From positions 186,001 to 250,000 of the forward strand of contig JAUIZM010000023.1 of NCBI GenBank assembly GCA_030848705.1: a stretch of 64,000 bases of DNA, read 5' to 3'. Positions 11,274-22,832 of the stretch are shown here, piece after piece; position 1 is the stretch's first letter, and each line of letters begins with the position of its first letter. Origin of the DNA: Heracleum sosnowskyi. Taxonomy: Eukaryota; Streptophyta; Magnoliopsida; Apiales; Apiaceae. The position numbers and the translations under genes were made by a program. The notes under the pieces were generated by a model. The model did not search any database, was not told the DNA's origin, and saw only the letters and a program-made list of their open reading frames with translations.

Positions 11274-14200
11274 TTGGAGCTGTCCAGACCTGAATTGGAG
11301 CAGATACCAGGGCACGCCCGATTAGGGGATCTATACAAGGAAAACGGGGATAAATTGAAGCGGGTCGTTTTGTGGATATTTTCTCGTAGTTTGACCCTAT
11401 GGGTTTATAGAATTGCAAAAAACTTCATTTGGAGCAGTCCGGGCCTAAATTGGAGCAGATACCAGGGGACGCCCGATTACGTATACCTCTGAAGGGAGCT
11501 ATACAAGGAAAACGGGGATAAATTGAAGCGGGTCGTTTGTGGATATTTTCTCGTAGTTTGACCATATGGGTTTATAGAATTGCAGTAAACTTCATTTGGA
11601 GCTGTCCGGACCTGAATTGGAGCAGATACCAGGGGACGCCCGATTACGTATACCTCTTAAGGGATCTATACAAGGAAAACGGGGATAAATTGAAGCGGGT
11701 CGTTTTGAGGATATTTTCTCGTAGTTTGACCCTATGGGCTTATAGAATTGCAGTAAACTTCATTTGGAGCTCTCCGGACCTGAATTGGAGCAGATACCAG
11801 GGGACGCCCGATTACGTATACCTCTTAAGGGATCTATACATGGAAAACGGGGATAAATTGAAGCGGGTCGTTTTGTGGATATTTTCTCGTAGTTTGACCC
11901 TATGGGTTTATAGAATTGCAAAAAACTTCATTTGGAGCAGTCCGGACCTGAATTTGAGCAGATATCAGGGGACACCCGATTACGTATACCTCTGAAGGGA
12001 GCTATACAAGGAAAACGGGGATAAATTGAAGCGGGTCGTTTTGAGGATATTTTCTCGTAGTTTGACCCTATTGATTTATAGAATTGCAGTAAACTTCATT
12101 TGGAGCTGTCCGGACCTGAATTGGAGCAGATACCAGGGGACGCCCGATTACGTATACCTCCTAAGGCAGCTATACAAGGAAAACGGGGATAAAAATTAAG
12201 CGGGTCGTTTTGTGGATATTTTCTCGTAGTTTGACCCTATGGGTTTATAGAATTGCAAAAAACTTCATTTGGAGCAGTCCGGGCTTGAACTGGAGCAGAT
12301 ACCAGGGAACGCCCGATTACGTATACCTCTGAAGGGATCTATACAAGGAAAACGGGGATAAATTGAAGCGGGTCGTTTTGAGGATATTTTCTCGTAGTTT
12401 GACCCTATGGGTTTATAGAATTGCAGTAAACTTCATTTGGAGCTGTCCGGACCTGAATTGGAGCAGATACCAGGGGACGCCCGATTAGGGGATCTATACA
12501 AGGAAAACGGGGATAAATTGAAGCGGGTCGTTTTGTGGATATTTTCTCGTAGTTTGACCCTATGGGTTTATAGAATTGGAAAAAACTTCATTTGGAGCAG
12601 TCCGGGCCTAAATTGGAGCAGATACCAGGGGACGCCCGATTACGTATACCTCTGAAGGGAGCTATACAAGGAAAACGGGGATAAATTGAAGCGGGTCGTT
12701 TGTGGATATTTTCTCGTAGTTTGACCCTATGGGTTTATAGAATTGCAGTAAACTTCATTTGGAGCTGTCCGGACCTGAATTGGAGCAGATACCAGGGGAC
12801 GCCCGATTACGTATATCTCTTAAGGGATCTATACAAAGAAAACGGGGATAAATTGAAGCGGGTCGTTTTGAGGATATTTTCTCGTAGTTTGACCCTATGG
12901 GTTTATAGAATTGCAGTAAACTTCATTTGGAGCTGTCCAGACCTGAATTGGAGCAGATACCAGGGCACGCCCGATTAGGGGATCTATACAAGGAAAACGG
13001 GGATAAATTGAAGCGGGTCGTTTTGTGGATATTTTCTCGTAGTTTGACCCTATGGGTTTATAGAATTGCAAAAAACTTCATTTGGAGCAGTCCGGGCCTA
13101 AATTGGAGCAGATACCAGGGGACGCCCGATTACGTATACCTCTGAAGGGAGCTATACAAGGAAAACGGGGATAAATTGAAGCGGGTCGTTTGTGGATATT
13201 TTCTCGTAGTTTGACCATATGGGTTTATAGAATTGCAGTAAACTTCATTTGGAGCTGTCCGGACCTGAATTGGAGCAGATACCAGGGGACGCCCGATTAC
13301 GTATACCTCTTAAGGGATCTATACAAGGAAAACGGGGATAAATTGAAGCGGGTCGTTTTGAGGATATTTTCTCGTAGTTTGACCCTATGGGCTTATAGAA
13401 TTGCAGTAAACTTCATTTGGAGCTCTCCGGACCTGAATTGGAGCAGATACCAGGGGACGTCCGATTACGTATACCTCTTAAGGGATCTATACATGGAAAA
13501 CGGGGATAAATTGAAGCGGGTCGTTTTGTGGATATTTTCTCGTAGTTTGACCCTATGGGTTTATAGAATTGCAAAAAACTTCATTTGGAGCAGTCCGGAC
13601 CTGAATTTGAGCAGATATCAGGGGACACCCGATTACGTATACCTCTGAAGGGAGCTATACAAGGAAAACGGGGATAAATTGAAGCGGGTCGTTTTGAGGA
13701 TATTTTCTCGTAGTTTGACCCTATTGATTTATAGAATTGCAGTAAACTTCATTTGGAGCTGTCCGGACCTGAATTGGAGCAGATACCAGGGGACGCCCGA
13801 TTACGTATACCTCCTAAGGCAGCTATACAAGGAAAACGGGGATAAAAATTAAGCGGGTCGTTTTGTGGATATTTTCTCGTAGTTTGACCCTATGGGTTTA
13901 TAGAATTGCAAAAAACTTCATTTGGAGCAGTCCGGGCTTGAACTGGAGCAGATACCAGGGAACGCCCGATTACGTATACCTCTGAAGGGATCTATACAAG
14001 GAAAACGGGGATAAATTGAAGCGGGTCGTTTTGAGGATATTTTCTCGTAGTTTGACCCTATGGGTTTATAGAATTGCAGTAAACTTCATTTGGAGCTGTC
14101 CGGACCTGAATTGGAGCAGATACCAGGGGACGCCCGATTAGGGGATCTATACAAGGAAAACGGGGATAAATTGAAGCGGGTCGTTTTGTGGATATTTTCT

Positions 14201-14308
14201 CGTAGTTTGACCCTATGGGTTTATAGAATTGGAAAAAACTTCATTTGGAGCAGTCCGGGCCTAAATTGGAGCAGATACCAGGGGACGCCCGATTACGTAT
14301 ACCTCTGA
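10930..14308. repeat. Tandem duplication, 1653-bp period
   Basis: Homologous span is about 10930-12655 against 12583-14308. Four private marks are exactly 1653 bp apart: A at 11286 and 12939 (TCCAGACC), C at 11313 and 12966 (AGGGCACG), A at 11564 and 13217 (GACCATATGG), and G at 12579 and 14232 (GAATTGGAAAAAAC). Each copy has ten monomers. One later change is visible: GACGTCCG near 13460 in the right copy only. Confidence 0.9.
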
Positions 14309-15885
14309 AGGGAGGTATACAAGAAAAACGGGGATAAATTGAAGCGGGTCGTTTGTGGATATTTTCTCGTAGTTTGACCCTATGGGTTTATAGAATTGCA
14401 GTAAACTTCATTTGGAGCTGTCCGGACCTGAATTGGAGCAGATACTAGGGGACGCCCGATTACGTATACCTCTTAAGCGATCTATACAAGGAAAACGGGG
14501 ATAAATTGAAGCGGGTCGTTTTGAGGATATTTTCTCGTAGTTTGACCCTATGGGTTTATAGAATTGCAGTAAACTTCATTTGGAGCTCTCCGGACCTGAA
14601 TTGGAGCAGATACCAGGGGACGCCCGATTACGTATACCTCTTAAGGGATCTATACATGGAAAACGGGGATAAATTGAAGCGGGTCGTTTTGTGGATATGT
14701 TCTCGTAGTTTGACCCTATGGGTTTATAGAATTGCAAAAAACTTCATTTGGAGCAATCCGGACCTGAATTTGAGCAGATATCAGGGGACACCCGATTACG
14801 TATACCTCTGAAGGGAGCTATACAAGGAAAACGGGGATAAATTGAAGCGGGTCGTTTTGAGGATATTTTCTCGTAGTTTGACCCTATTGATTTATAGAAT
14901 TACAGTAAACTTCATTTGGAGGTGTCCGGACCTGAATTGGAGCAGATACCAGGGGACGCCCGATTACGTATACCTCTTAAGGGATCTATACAAGGAAAAC
15001 GGGGATAAATTGAAGCGGGTCGTTTTGAGGATATTTTCTCGTAGTTTGACCCTATGGGTTTATAGAATTGCAAAAAACTTCATTTGAAGCAGTCCGGGCC
15101 TGAATTGGAGCAGATACCAGGGGACGCCCGATTACGTATACCTCCTAAGGCAGCTATACAAGGAAAACGGGGATAAAAATTAAGCGGGTCGTTTTGTGGA
15201 TATTTTCTCGTAGTTTGACCCTATGGGTTTATAGAATTGCAAAAAACTTCATTTGGAGCAGTCCGGGCTTGAACTGGAGCAGATACCAGGGAACGCCCGA
15301 TTACGTATACCTCTGAAGGGATCTATACAAGGAAAACGGGGATAAATTGAAGCGGGTCGTTTTGAGGATATTTTCTCGTAGTTTGACCCTATGGGTTTAT
15401 AGAATTGCAGTAAACTTCATTTGGAGCTGTCCGGACCTGAATTGGAGCAGATACCAGGGGACGCCCGATTAGGGGATCTATACAAGGAAAACGGGGATAA
15501 ATTGAAGCGGGTCGTTTTGTGGATATTTTCTCGTAGTTTGACCCTATGGGTTTATAGAATTGCAAAAAACTTCATTTGGAGCTGTCCGGGCCTAAATTGG
15601 AGCAGATACCAGGGGACGCCCGATTACGTATACCTCTGAAGGGAGCTATACAAGGAAAACGGGGATAAATTGAAGCGGGTCGTTTGTGGATATTTTCTCG
15701 TAGTTTGACCCTATGGGTTTATAGAATTGCAGTAAACTTCATTTGGAGCTGTCCGGACCTGAATTGGAGCAGATACCAGGGGACGTCCGATTACGTATAT
15801 CTCTTAAGGGATCTATACAAAGAAAACGGGGATAAATTGAAGCGGGTCGTTTTGAGGATATTTTCTCGTAGTTTGACCCTATGGG

Positions 15886-16040
15886 TTTATAGAATTGCAA
15901 GAAACTTCATTTGGAGCTGTCCGGACCTGAATTGGAGCAGATACCAGGGGACGCCCGATTTGGGGATCTATACAAGGAAAACGGGGATAAATTGAAGCGG
16001 GTCGTTTTGTGGATATTTTCTCGTAGTTTGACCCTATGGG
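15886..16040 (+). repeat. 155-bp deletion monomer, type D2 (exemplar, first copy)
   Basis: This has the same 13-bp deletion as D1, but the junction reads GATTTGGGGATC. Both types share the derived G after the deletion, so D2 most simply arose from D1 by one A-to-T change. There are 17 copies, at 15911, 16570, 17229, 19204, 20351, 22174, 25646, 26793, 28616, 29763, 32242, 33389, 35212, 36359, 38670, 39817 and 44116 (position of TTGGAGCTGTCC, or TTGGAGTTGTCC at 20351). None lies outside domain B. This first copy is preceded by a monomer with GCAAGAAAC, where neighbours have GCAGTAAAC. Confidence 0.9.
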
Positions 16041-17203
16041 TTTATAGAATTGGAAAAAACTTCATTTGGAGCAGTCCGGGCCTAAATTGGAGCAGATACC
16101 AGGGGACGCCCGATTACGTATACCTCTGAAGGGAGCTATACAAGGAAAACGGGGATAAATTGAAGCGGGTCGTTTTGTGGGTATTTTCTAGTAATTTGAC
16201 CCTATAGGTTTATTGAATTGCAAAAAACTTCATTTGGAGCAGTCCGGGCCTGAATTGGAGAAGATACCAGGGGACGCCCGATTACGTATACCTCTTAAGG
16301 GAGCTATACAAGGAAAACGGGGATAAATTGAAGCGGGTCGTTTTGTGGATATTTTCTCGTAGTTTGACCCTATGGGTTTATAGAATTGCAGTAAACTTCA
16401 TTTGGAGCTGTCCGGACCTGAATTGGAGCAGATACCAGGGGACGCCCGATTACATATATCTCTTAAGGGATCTATACAAAGAAAACGGGGATAAATTGAA
16501 GCGGGTCGTTTTGAGGATATTTTCTCGTAGTTTGACCCTATGGGTTTATAGAATTGCAGTAAACTTCATTTGGAGCTGTCCGGACCTGAATTGGAGCAGA
16601 TACCAGGGGACGCCCGATTTGGGGATCTATACAAGGAAAACGGGGATAAATTGAAGCGGGTCGTTTTGTGGATATTTTCTCGTAGTTTGACCCTATGGGT
16701 TTATAGAATTGCAAAAAACTTCATTTGGAGCAGTCCGGGCCTAAATTGGAGCAGATACCAGGGGACGCCCGATTACGTATACCTCTGAAGGGAGCTATAC
16801 AAGGAAAACGGGGATAAATTGAAACGGGTCATTTTGTGGGTATTTTCTAGTAATTTGACCCTATAGGTTTATTGAATTGCAAAAAACTTCATTTGGAGCA
16901 GTCCGGGCCTGAATTGGAGAAGATACCAGGGGACGCCCGATTACGTATACCTCTTAAGGGAGCTATACAAGGAAAACGGGGATAAATTGAAGCGGGTCGT
17001 TTTGTGGATATTTTCTCGTAGTTTGACCCTATGGGTTTATAGAATTGCAGTAAACTTCATTTGGAGCTGTCCGGACCTGAATTGGAGCAGATACCAGGGG
17101 ACGCCCGATTACATATATCTCTTAAGGGATCTATACAAAGAAAACGGGGATAAATTGAAGCGGGTCGTTTTGAGGATATTTTCTCGTAGTTTGACCCTAT
17201 GGG
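15886..17203. repeat. Tandem 659-bp blocks, D2 type (two copies)
   Basis: Blocks anchored at 15911 and 16570 each contain a D2 155-bp monomer plus three 168-bp monomers. The shared marks TTTATTGAATTG (near 16213 and 16872) and GGAGAAGATACC (substitution at 16261 and 16920) are 659 bp apart. The left copy alone has GAATTGGAAAAAAC at 16053, the mark also found at 12579 and 14232. Confidence 0.85.
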
Positions 17204-17849
17204 TTTATAGAATTGCAGTAAACTTCATTTGGAGCTGTCCGGACCTGAATTGGAGCAGATACCAGGGGACGCCCGATTTGGGGATCTATACAAGGAAAAC
17301 GGGGATAAATTGAAGCGGGTCGTTTTGTGGATATTTTCTCGTAGTTTGACCCTATGGGTTTATAGAATTGCAAAAAACTTCATTTGGAGCAGTCCGGACC
17401 TGAATTGGAGCAGATACCAGGGGACGCCCGATTACGTATACCTCTTAAGGGAGCTATACAAGGAAAACGGGGATAAATTGAAGCGGGTCGTTTTGTGGAT
17501 ATTTTCTCGTAGTTTGACCCTATGGGTTTATAGAATTGCAGTAAACTTCATTTGGAGCTGTCCGGACCTGAATTGGAGCAGATACCAGGGGACGCCCGAT
17601 TACATATATCTCTTAAGGGATCTATACAAAGAAAACGGGGATAAATTGAAGCGGGTCGTTTTGAGGATATTTTCTCGTAGTTTGACCCTATGGGTTTATA
17701 GAATTGCAGTAAACTTCATTTGGAGCTGTCCGGACCTGAATTGGAGCAGATACCAGGGGACGCCCGATTAGGGGATCTATACAAGGAAAACGGGGATAAA
17801 TTGAAGCGGGTCGTTTTGTGGATATTTTCTCGTAGTTTGACCCTATGGG

Positions 17850-18014
17850 TTTATAGAATTGCAAAAAACTTCATTTGGAGCAGTCCGGGCCTAAATTGGA
17901 GCAGATACCAGGGGACGCCCGATTACGTATACCTCTGAAGGGAGATACAAGGAAAACGGGGATAAATTGAAGCGGGTCGTTTGTGGATATTTTCTCGTAG
18001 TTTGACCCTATGGG
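17850..18014 (+). repeat. 165-bp monomer (2-bp plus 1-bp deletions, exemplar)
   Basis: This keeps the GTCGTTTGTGG deletion of the 167-bp form and has lost CT as well, so GGGAGCTATACAAGG becomes GGGAGATACAAGG. It always follows a D1 monomer. The GGGAGATAC mark is seen near 17941, 20086, 23056, 24216, 26526, 29496, 30644, 33121, 36091, 37240, 39550, 40697, 42517 and 44997. It is followed by a monomer with GTAGTAAAC, where others have GCAGTAAAC, so the two changes travel together. Confidence 0.88.
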
Positions 18015-21000
18015 TTTATAGAATTGTAGTAAACTTCATTTGGAGCTGTCCGGACCTGAATTGGAGCAGATACCAGGGGACGCCCGATTACGTATACCTC
18101 TTAAGGGATCTATACAAGGAAAACGGGGATAAATTGAAGCGGGTCGTTTTGAGGATATTTTCTCGTAGTTTGACCCTATGGGTTTATAGAATTGCAGTAA
18201 ACTTCATTTGGAGCTCTCCGGACCTGAATTGGAGCAGATACCAGGGGACGCCCGATTACGTATACCTCTTAAGGGATCTATACATGGAAAACGGGGATAA
18301 ATTGAAGCGGGTCGTTTTGTGGATATTTTCTCGTAGTTTGACCCTATGGGTTTATAGAATTGCAAAAAACTTCATTTGGAGCAGTCCGGACCTGAATTTG
18401 AGCAGATATCAGGGGACACCCGATTACGTATACCTCTGAAGGGAGCTATACAAGGAAAACGGGGATAAATTGAAGCGGGTCGTTTTAAGGATATTTTCTC
18501 GTAGTTTGACCCTATGGGTTTATAGAATTGCAAAAAACTTCATTTGGAGCAGTCCGGGCCTGAATTGGAGCAGATACCAGGGGACGCCCGATTACGTATA
18601 CCTCCTAAGGCAGCTATACAAGGAAAACGGGGATAAAAATTAAGCGGGTCGTTTTGTGGATATTTTCTCGTAGTTTGACCCTATGGGTTTATAGAATTGC
18701 AAAAAACTTCATTTGGAGCAGTCCGGGCTTGAACTGGAGCAGATACTAGGAAACGCCCGATTACGTATACCTCTGAAGGGATCTATACAAGGAAAACGGG
18801 GATAAATTGAAGCGGGTCGTTTTGAGGATATTTTCTCGTAGTTTGACCCTATGGGTTTATAGAATTGCAGTAAACTTCATTTGGAGCTGTCCGGACCTGA
18901 ATTGGAGCAGATACCAGGGGACGCCCGATTAGGGGATCTATACAAGGAAAACGGGGATAAATTGAAGCGGGTCGTTTTGTGGATATTTTCTCGTAGTTTG
19001 ACCCTATGGGTTTATAGAATTGCAAAAAACTTCATTTGGAGCAGTCCGGGCCTAAATTGGAGCAGATACCAGGGGACGCCCGATTACGTATACCTCTTAA
19101 GGGAGCTATACAAGGAAAACGGGGATAAATTGAAGCGGGTCGTTTTGTGGATATTTTCTCGTAGTTTGACCCTATGGGTTTATAGAATTGCAGTAAACTT
19201 CATTTGGAGCTGTCCGGACCTGAATTGGAGCAGATACCAGGGGACGCCCGATTTGGGGATCTATACAAGGAAAACGGGGATAAATTGAAGCGGGTCGTTT
19301 TGTGGATATTTTCTCGTAGTTTGACCCTATGGGTTTATAGAATTGCAAAAAACTTCATTTGGAGCAGTCCGGGCCTAAATTGGAGCAGATACCAGGGGAC
19401 GCCCGATTACGTATACCTCTGAAGGGAGCTATACAAGGAAAACGGGGATAAATTGAAACGGGTCGTTTTGTGGGTATTTTCTAGTAATTTGACCCTATAG
19501 GTTTATAGAATTGCAAAAAACTTCATTTGGAGCAGTCCGGACCTGAATTGGAGCAGATACCAGGGGACGCCCGATTACGTATACCTCTTAAGGGAGCTAT
19601 ACAAGGAAAACGGGGATAAATTGAAGCGGGTCGTTTTGTGGATATTTTCTCGTAGTTTGACCCTATGGGTTTATAGAATTGCAGTAAACTTCATTTGGAG
19701 CTGTCCGGACCTGAATTGGAGCAGATACCAGGGGACGCCCGATTACATATATCTCTTAAGGGATCTATACAAAGAAAACGGGGATAAATTGAAGCGGGTC
19801 GTTTTGAGGATATTTTCTCGTAGTTTGACCCTATGGGTTTATAGAATTGCAGTAAACTTCATTTGGAGCTGTCCGGACCTGAATTGGAGCAGATACCAGG
19901 GGACGCCCGATTAGGGGATCTATACAAGGAAAACGGGGATAAATTGAAGCGGGTCGTTTTGTGGATATTTTCTCGTAGTTTGACCCTATGGGTTTATAGA
20001 ATTGCAAAAAACTTCATTTGGAGCAGTCCGGGCCTAAATTGGAGCAGATACCAGGGGACGCCCGATTACGTATACCTCTGAAGGGAGATACAAGGAAAAC
20101 GGGGATAAATTGAAGCGGGTCGTTTGTGGATATTTTCTCGTAGTTTGACCCTATGGGTTTATAGAATTGTAGTAAACTTCATTTGGAGCTGTCCGGACCT
20201 GAATTGGAGCAGATACCAGGGGACGCCCGATTACATATATCTCTTAAGGGATCTATACAAAGAAAACGGGGATAAATTGAAGCGGGTCGTTTTGAGGATA
20301 TTTTCTCGTAGTTTGACCCTATGGGTTTATAGAATTGCAGTAAACTTCATTTGGAGTTGTCCGGACCTGAATTGGAGCAGATACCAGGGGACGCCCGATT
20401 TGGGGATCTATACAAGGAAAACGGGGATAAATTGAAGCGGGTCGTTTTGTGGATATTTTCTCGTAGTTTGACCCTATGGGTTTATAGAATTGCAAAAAAC
20501 TTCATTTGGAGCAGTCCGGGCCTAAATTGGAGCAGATACCAAGGGACGCCCGATTACGTATACCTCTGAAGGGAGCTATACAAGGAAAACGGGGATAAAT
20601 TGAAACGGGTCGTTTTGTGGGTATTTTCTAGTAATTTGACCCTATAGGTTTATAGAATTGCAAAAAACTTCATTTGGAGCAGTCCGGACCTGAATTGGAG
20701 CAGATACCAGGGGACGCCCGATTACGTATACCTCTTAAGGGAGCTATACAAGGAAAACGGGGATAAATTGAAGCGGGTCGTTTTGTGGATATTTTCTCGT
20801 AGTTTGACCCTATGGGTTTATAGAATTGCAGTAAACTTCATTTGGAGCTGTCCGGACCTGAATTGGAGCAGATACCAGGGGACGCCCGATTACGTATACC
20901 TCTTAAGGGATCTATACAAGGAAAACGGGGATAAATTGAAGCGGGTCGTTTTGAGGATATTTTCTCGTAGTTTGACCCTATGGGTTTATAGAATTGCAGT

Positions 21001-21657
21001 AAACTTCATTTGGAGCTCTCCGGACCTGAATTGGAGCAGATACCAGGGGACGCCCGATTACGTATACCTCTTAAGGGATCTATACATGGAAAACGGGGAT
21101 AAATTGAAGCGGGTCGTTTTGTGGATATTTTCTCGTAGTTTGACCCTATGGGTTTATAGAATTGCAAAAAACTTCATTTGGAGCAGTCCGGACCTGAATT
21201 TGAGCAGATATCAGGGGACACCCGATTACGTATACCTCTGAAGGGAGCTATACAAGGAAAACGGGGATAAATTGAAGCGGGTCGTTTTAAGGATATTTTC
21301 TCGTAGTTTGACCCTATGGGTTTATAGAATTGCAAAAAACTTCATTTGGAGCAGTCCGGGCCTGAATTGGAGCAGATACCAGGGGACGCCCGATTACGTA
21401 TACCTCCTAAGGCAGCTATACAAGGAAAACGGGGATAAAAATTAAGCGGGTCGTTTTGTGGATATTTTCTCGTAGTTTGACCCTATGGGTTTATAGAATT
21501 GCAAAAAACTTCATTTGGAGCAGTCCGGGCTTGAACTGGAGCAGATACTAGGGAACGCCCGATTACGTATACCTCTGAAGGGATCTATACAAGGAAAACG
21601 GGGATAAATTGAAGCGGGTCGTTTTGAGGATATTTTCTCGTAGTTTGACCCTATGGG

Positions 21658-21812
21658 TTTATAGAATTGCAGTAAACTTCATTTGGAGCTGTCCGGACCT
21701 GAATTGGAGCAGATACCAGGGGACGCCCGATTAGGGGATCTATACAAGGAAAACGGGGATAAATTGAAGCGGGTCGTTTTGTGGATATTTTCTAGTAATT
21801 TGACCCTATAGG
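21658..21812 (+). repeat. Hybrid 155-bp monomer (D1 head, GTAATTT-class tail)
   Basis: The 5' part, including the GATTAGGGG deletion, is D1. The tail, however, reads GTGGATATTTTCTAGTAATT and ends in GACCCTATAGG, which belongs to the monomer class that normally follows a 155-bp monomer one unit later. The switch falls in or near GTGGATATTTTCT (about 21781-21793). A 659-bp block thereby becomes 491 bp: exactly one 168-bp unit is missing, as expected for unequal crossing over within homologous parts of adjacent monomers. Confidence 0.85.
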
Positions 21813-22832
21813 TTTATTGAATTGCAAAAAACTTCATTTGGAGCAGTCCGGGCCTGAATTGGAGCAGATACCAGGGGACGCCCGATTACGTATACCTCTT
21901 AAGGGAGCTATACAAGGAAAACGGGGATAAATTGAAGCGGGTCGTTTTGTGGATATTTTCTCGTAGTTTGACCCTATGGGTTTATAGAATTGCAGTAAAC
22001 TTCATTTGGAGCTGTCCGGACCTGAATTGGAGCAGATACCAGGGGACGCCCGATTACATATATCTCTTAAGGGATCTATACAAAGAAAACGGGGATAAAT
22101 TGAAGCGGGTCGTTTTGAGGATATTTTCTCGTAGTTTGACCCTATGGGTTTATAGAATTGCAGTAAACTTCATTTGGAGCTGTCCGGACCTGAATTGGAG
22201 CAGATACCAGGGGACGCCCGATTTGGGGATCTATACAAGGAAAACGGGGATAAATTGAAGCGGGTCGTTTTGTGGATATTTTCTCGTAGTTTGACCCTAT
22301 GGGTTTATAGAATTGCAAAAAACTTCATTTGGAGCAGTCCGGGCCTAAATTGGAGCAGATACCAGGGGACGCCCGATTACGTATACCTCTGAAGGGAGCT
22401 ATACAAGGAAAACGGGGATAAATTGAAACGGGTCGTTTTGTGGGTATTTTCTAGTAATTTGACCCTATAGGTTTATAGAATTGCAAAAAACTTCATTTGG
22501 AGCAGTCCGGACCTGAATTGGAGCAGATACCAGGGGACGCCCGATTACGTATACCTCTTAAGGGAGCTATACAAGGAAAACGGGGATAAATTGAAGCGGG
22601 TCGTTTTGTGGATATTTTCTCGTAGTTTGACCCTATGGGTTTATAGAATTGCAGTAAACTTCATTTGGAGCTGTCCGGACCTGAATTGGAGCAGATACCA
22701 GGGGACGCCCGATTACATATATCTCTTAAGGGATCTATACAAAGAAAACGGGGATAAATTGAAGCGGGTCGTTTTGAGGATATTTTCTCGTAGTTTGACC
22801 CTATGGGTTTATAGAATTGCAGTAAACTTCAT

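Larger units (their letters stand above)
1..15860. repeat. Domain A: 490/994/1331-bp block region
   Basis: 155-bp monomers sit near 534, 1698, 2692, 3854, 4344, 5508, 6167, 7142, 7632, 8963, 10294, 10784, 11274, 12437, 12927, 14090 and 15421 (position of TTGGAGCTGTCC in each). Their spacing of 490, 994, 1162-1164 or 1331 bp equals sums of 155, 167, 168 and 169 bp monomers; for example 490 = 155+167+168 and 1331 = 155+167+5x168+169. All carry GATTAGGGG at the deletion. The following monomer is usually a 167-bp form with GTCGTTTGTGG. Several monomers here carry CTATTGATTT before the landmark, a form I do not see after about 13.7-14.9 kb. Confidence 0.85.
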
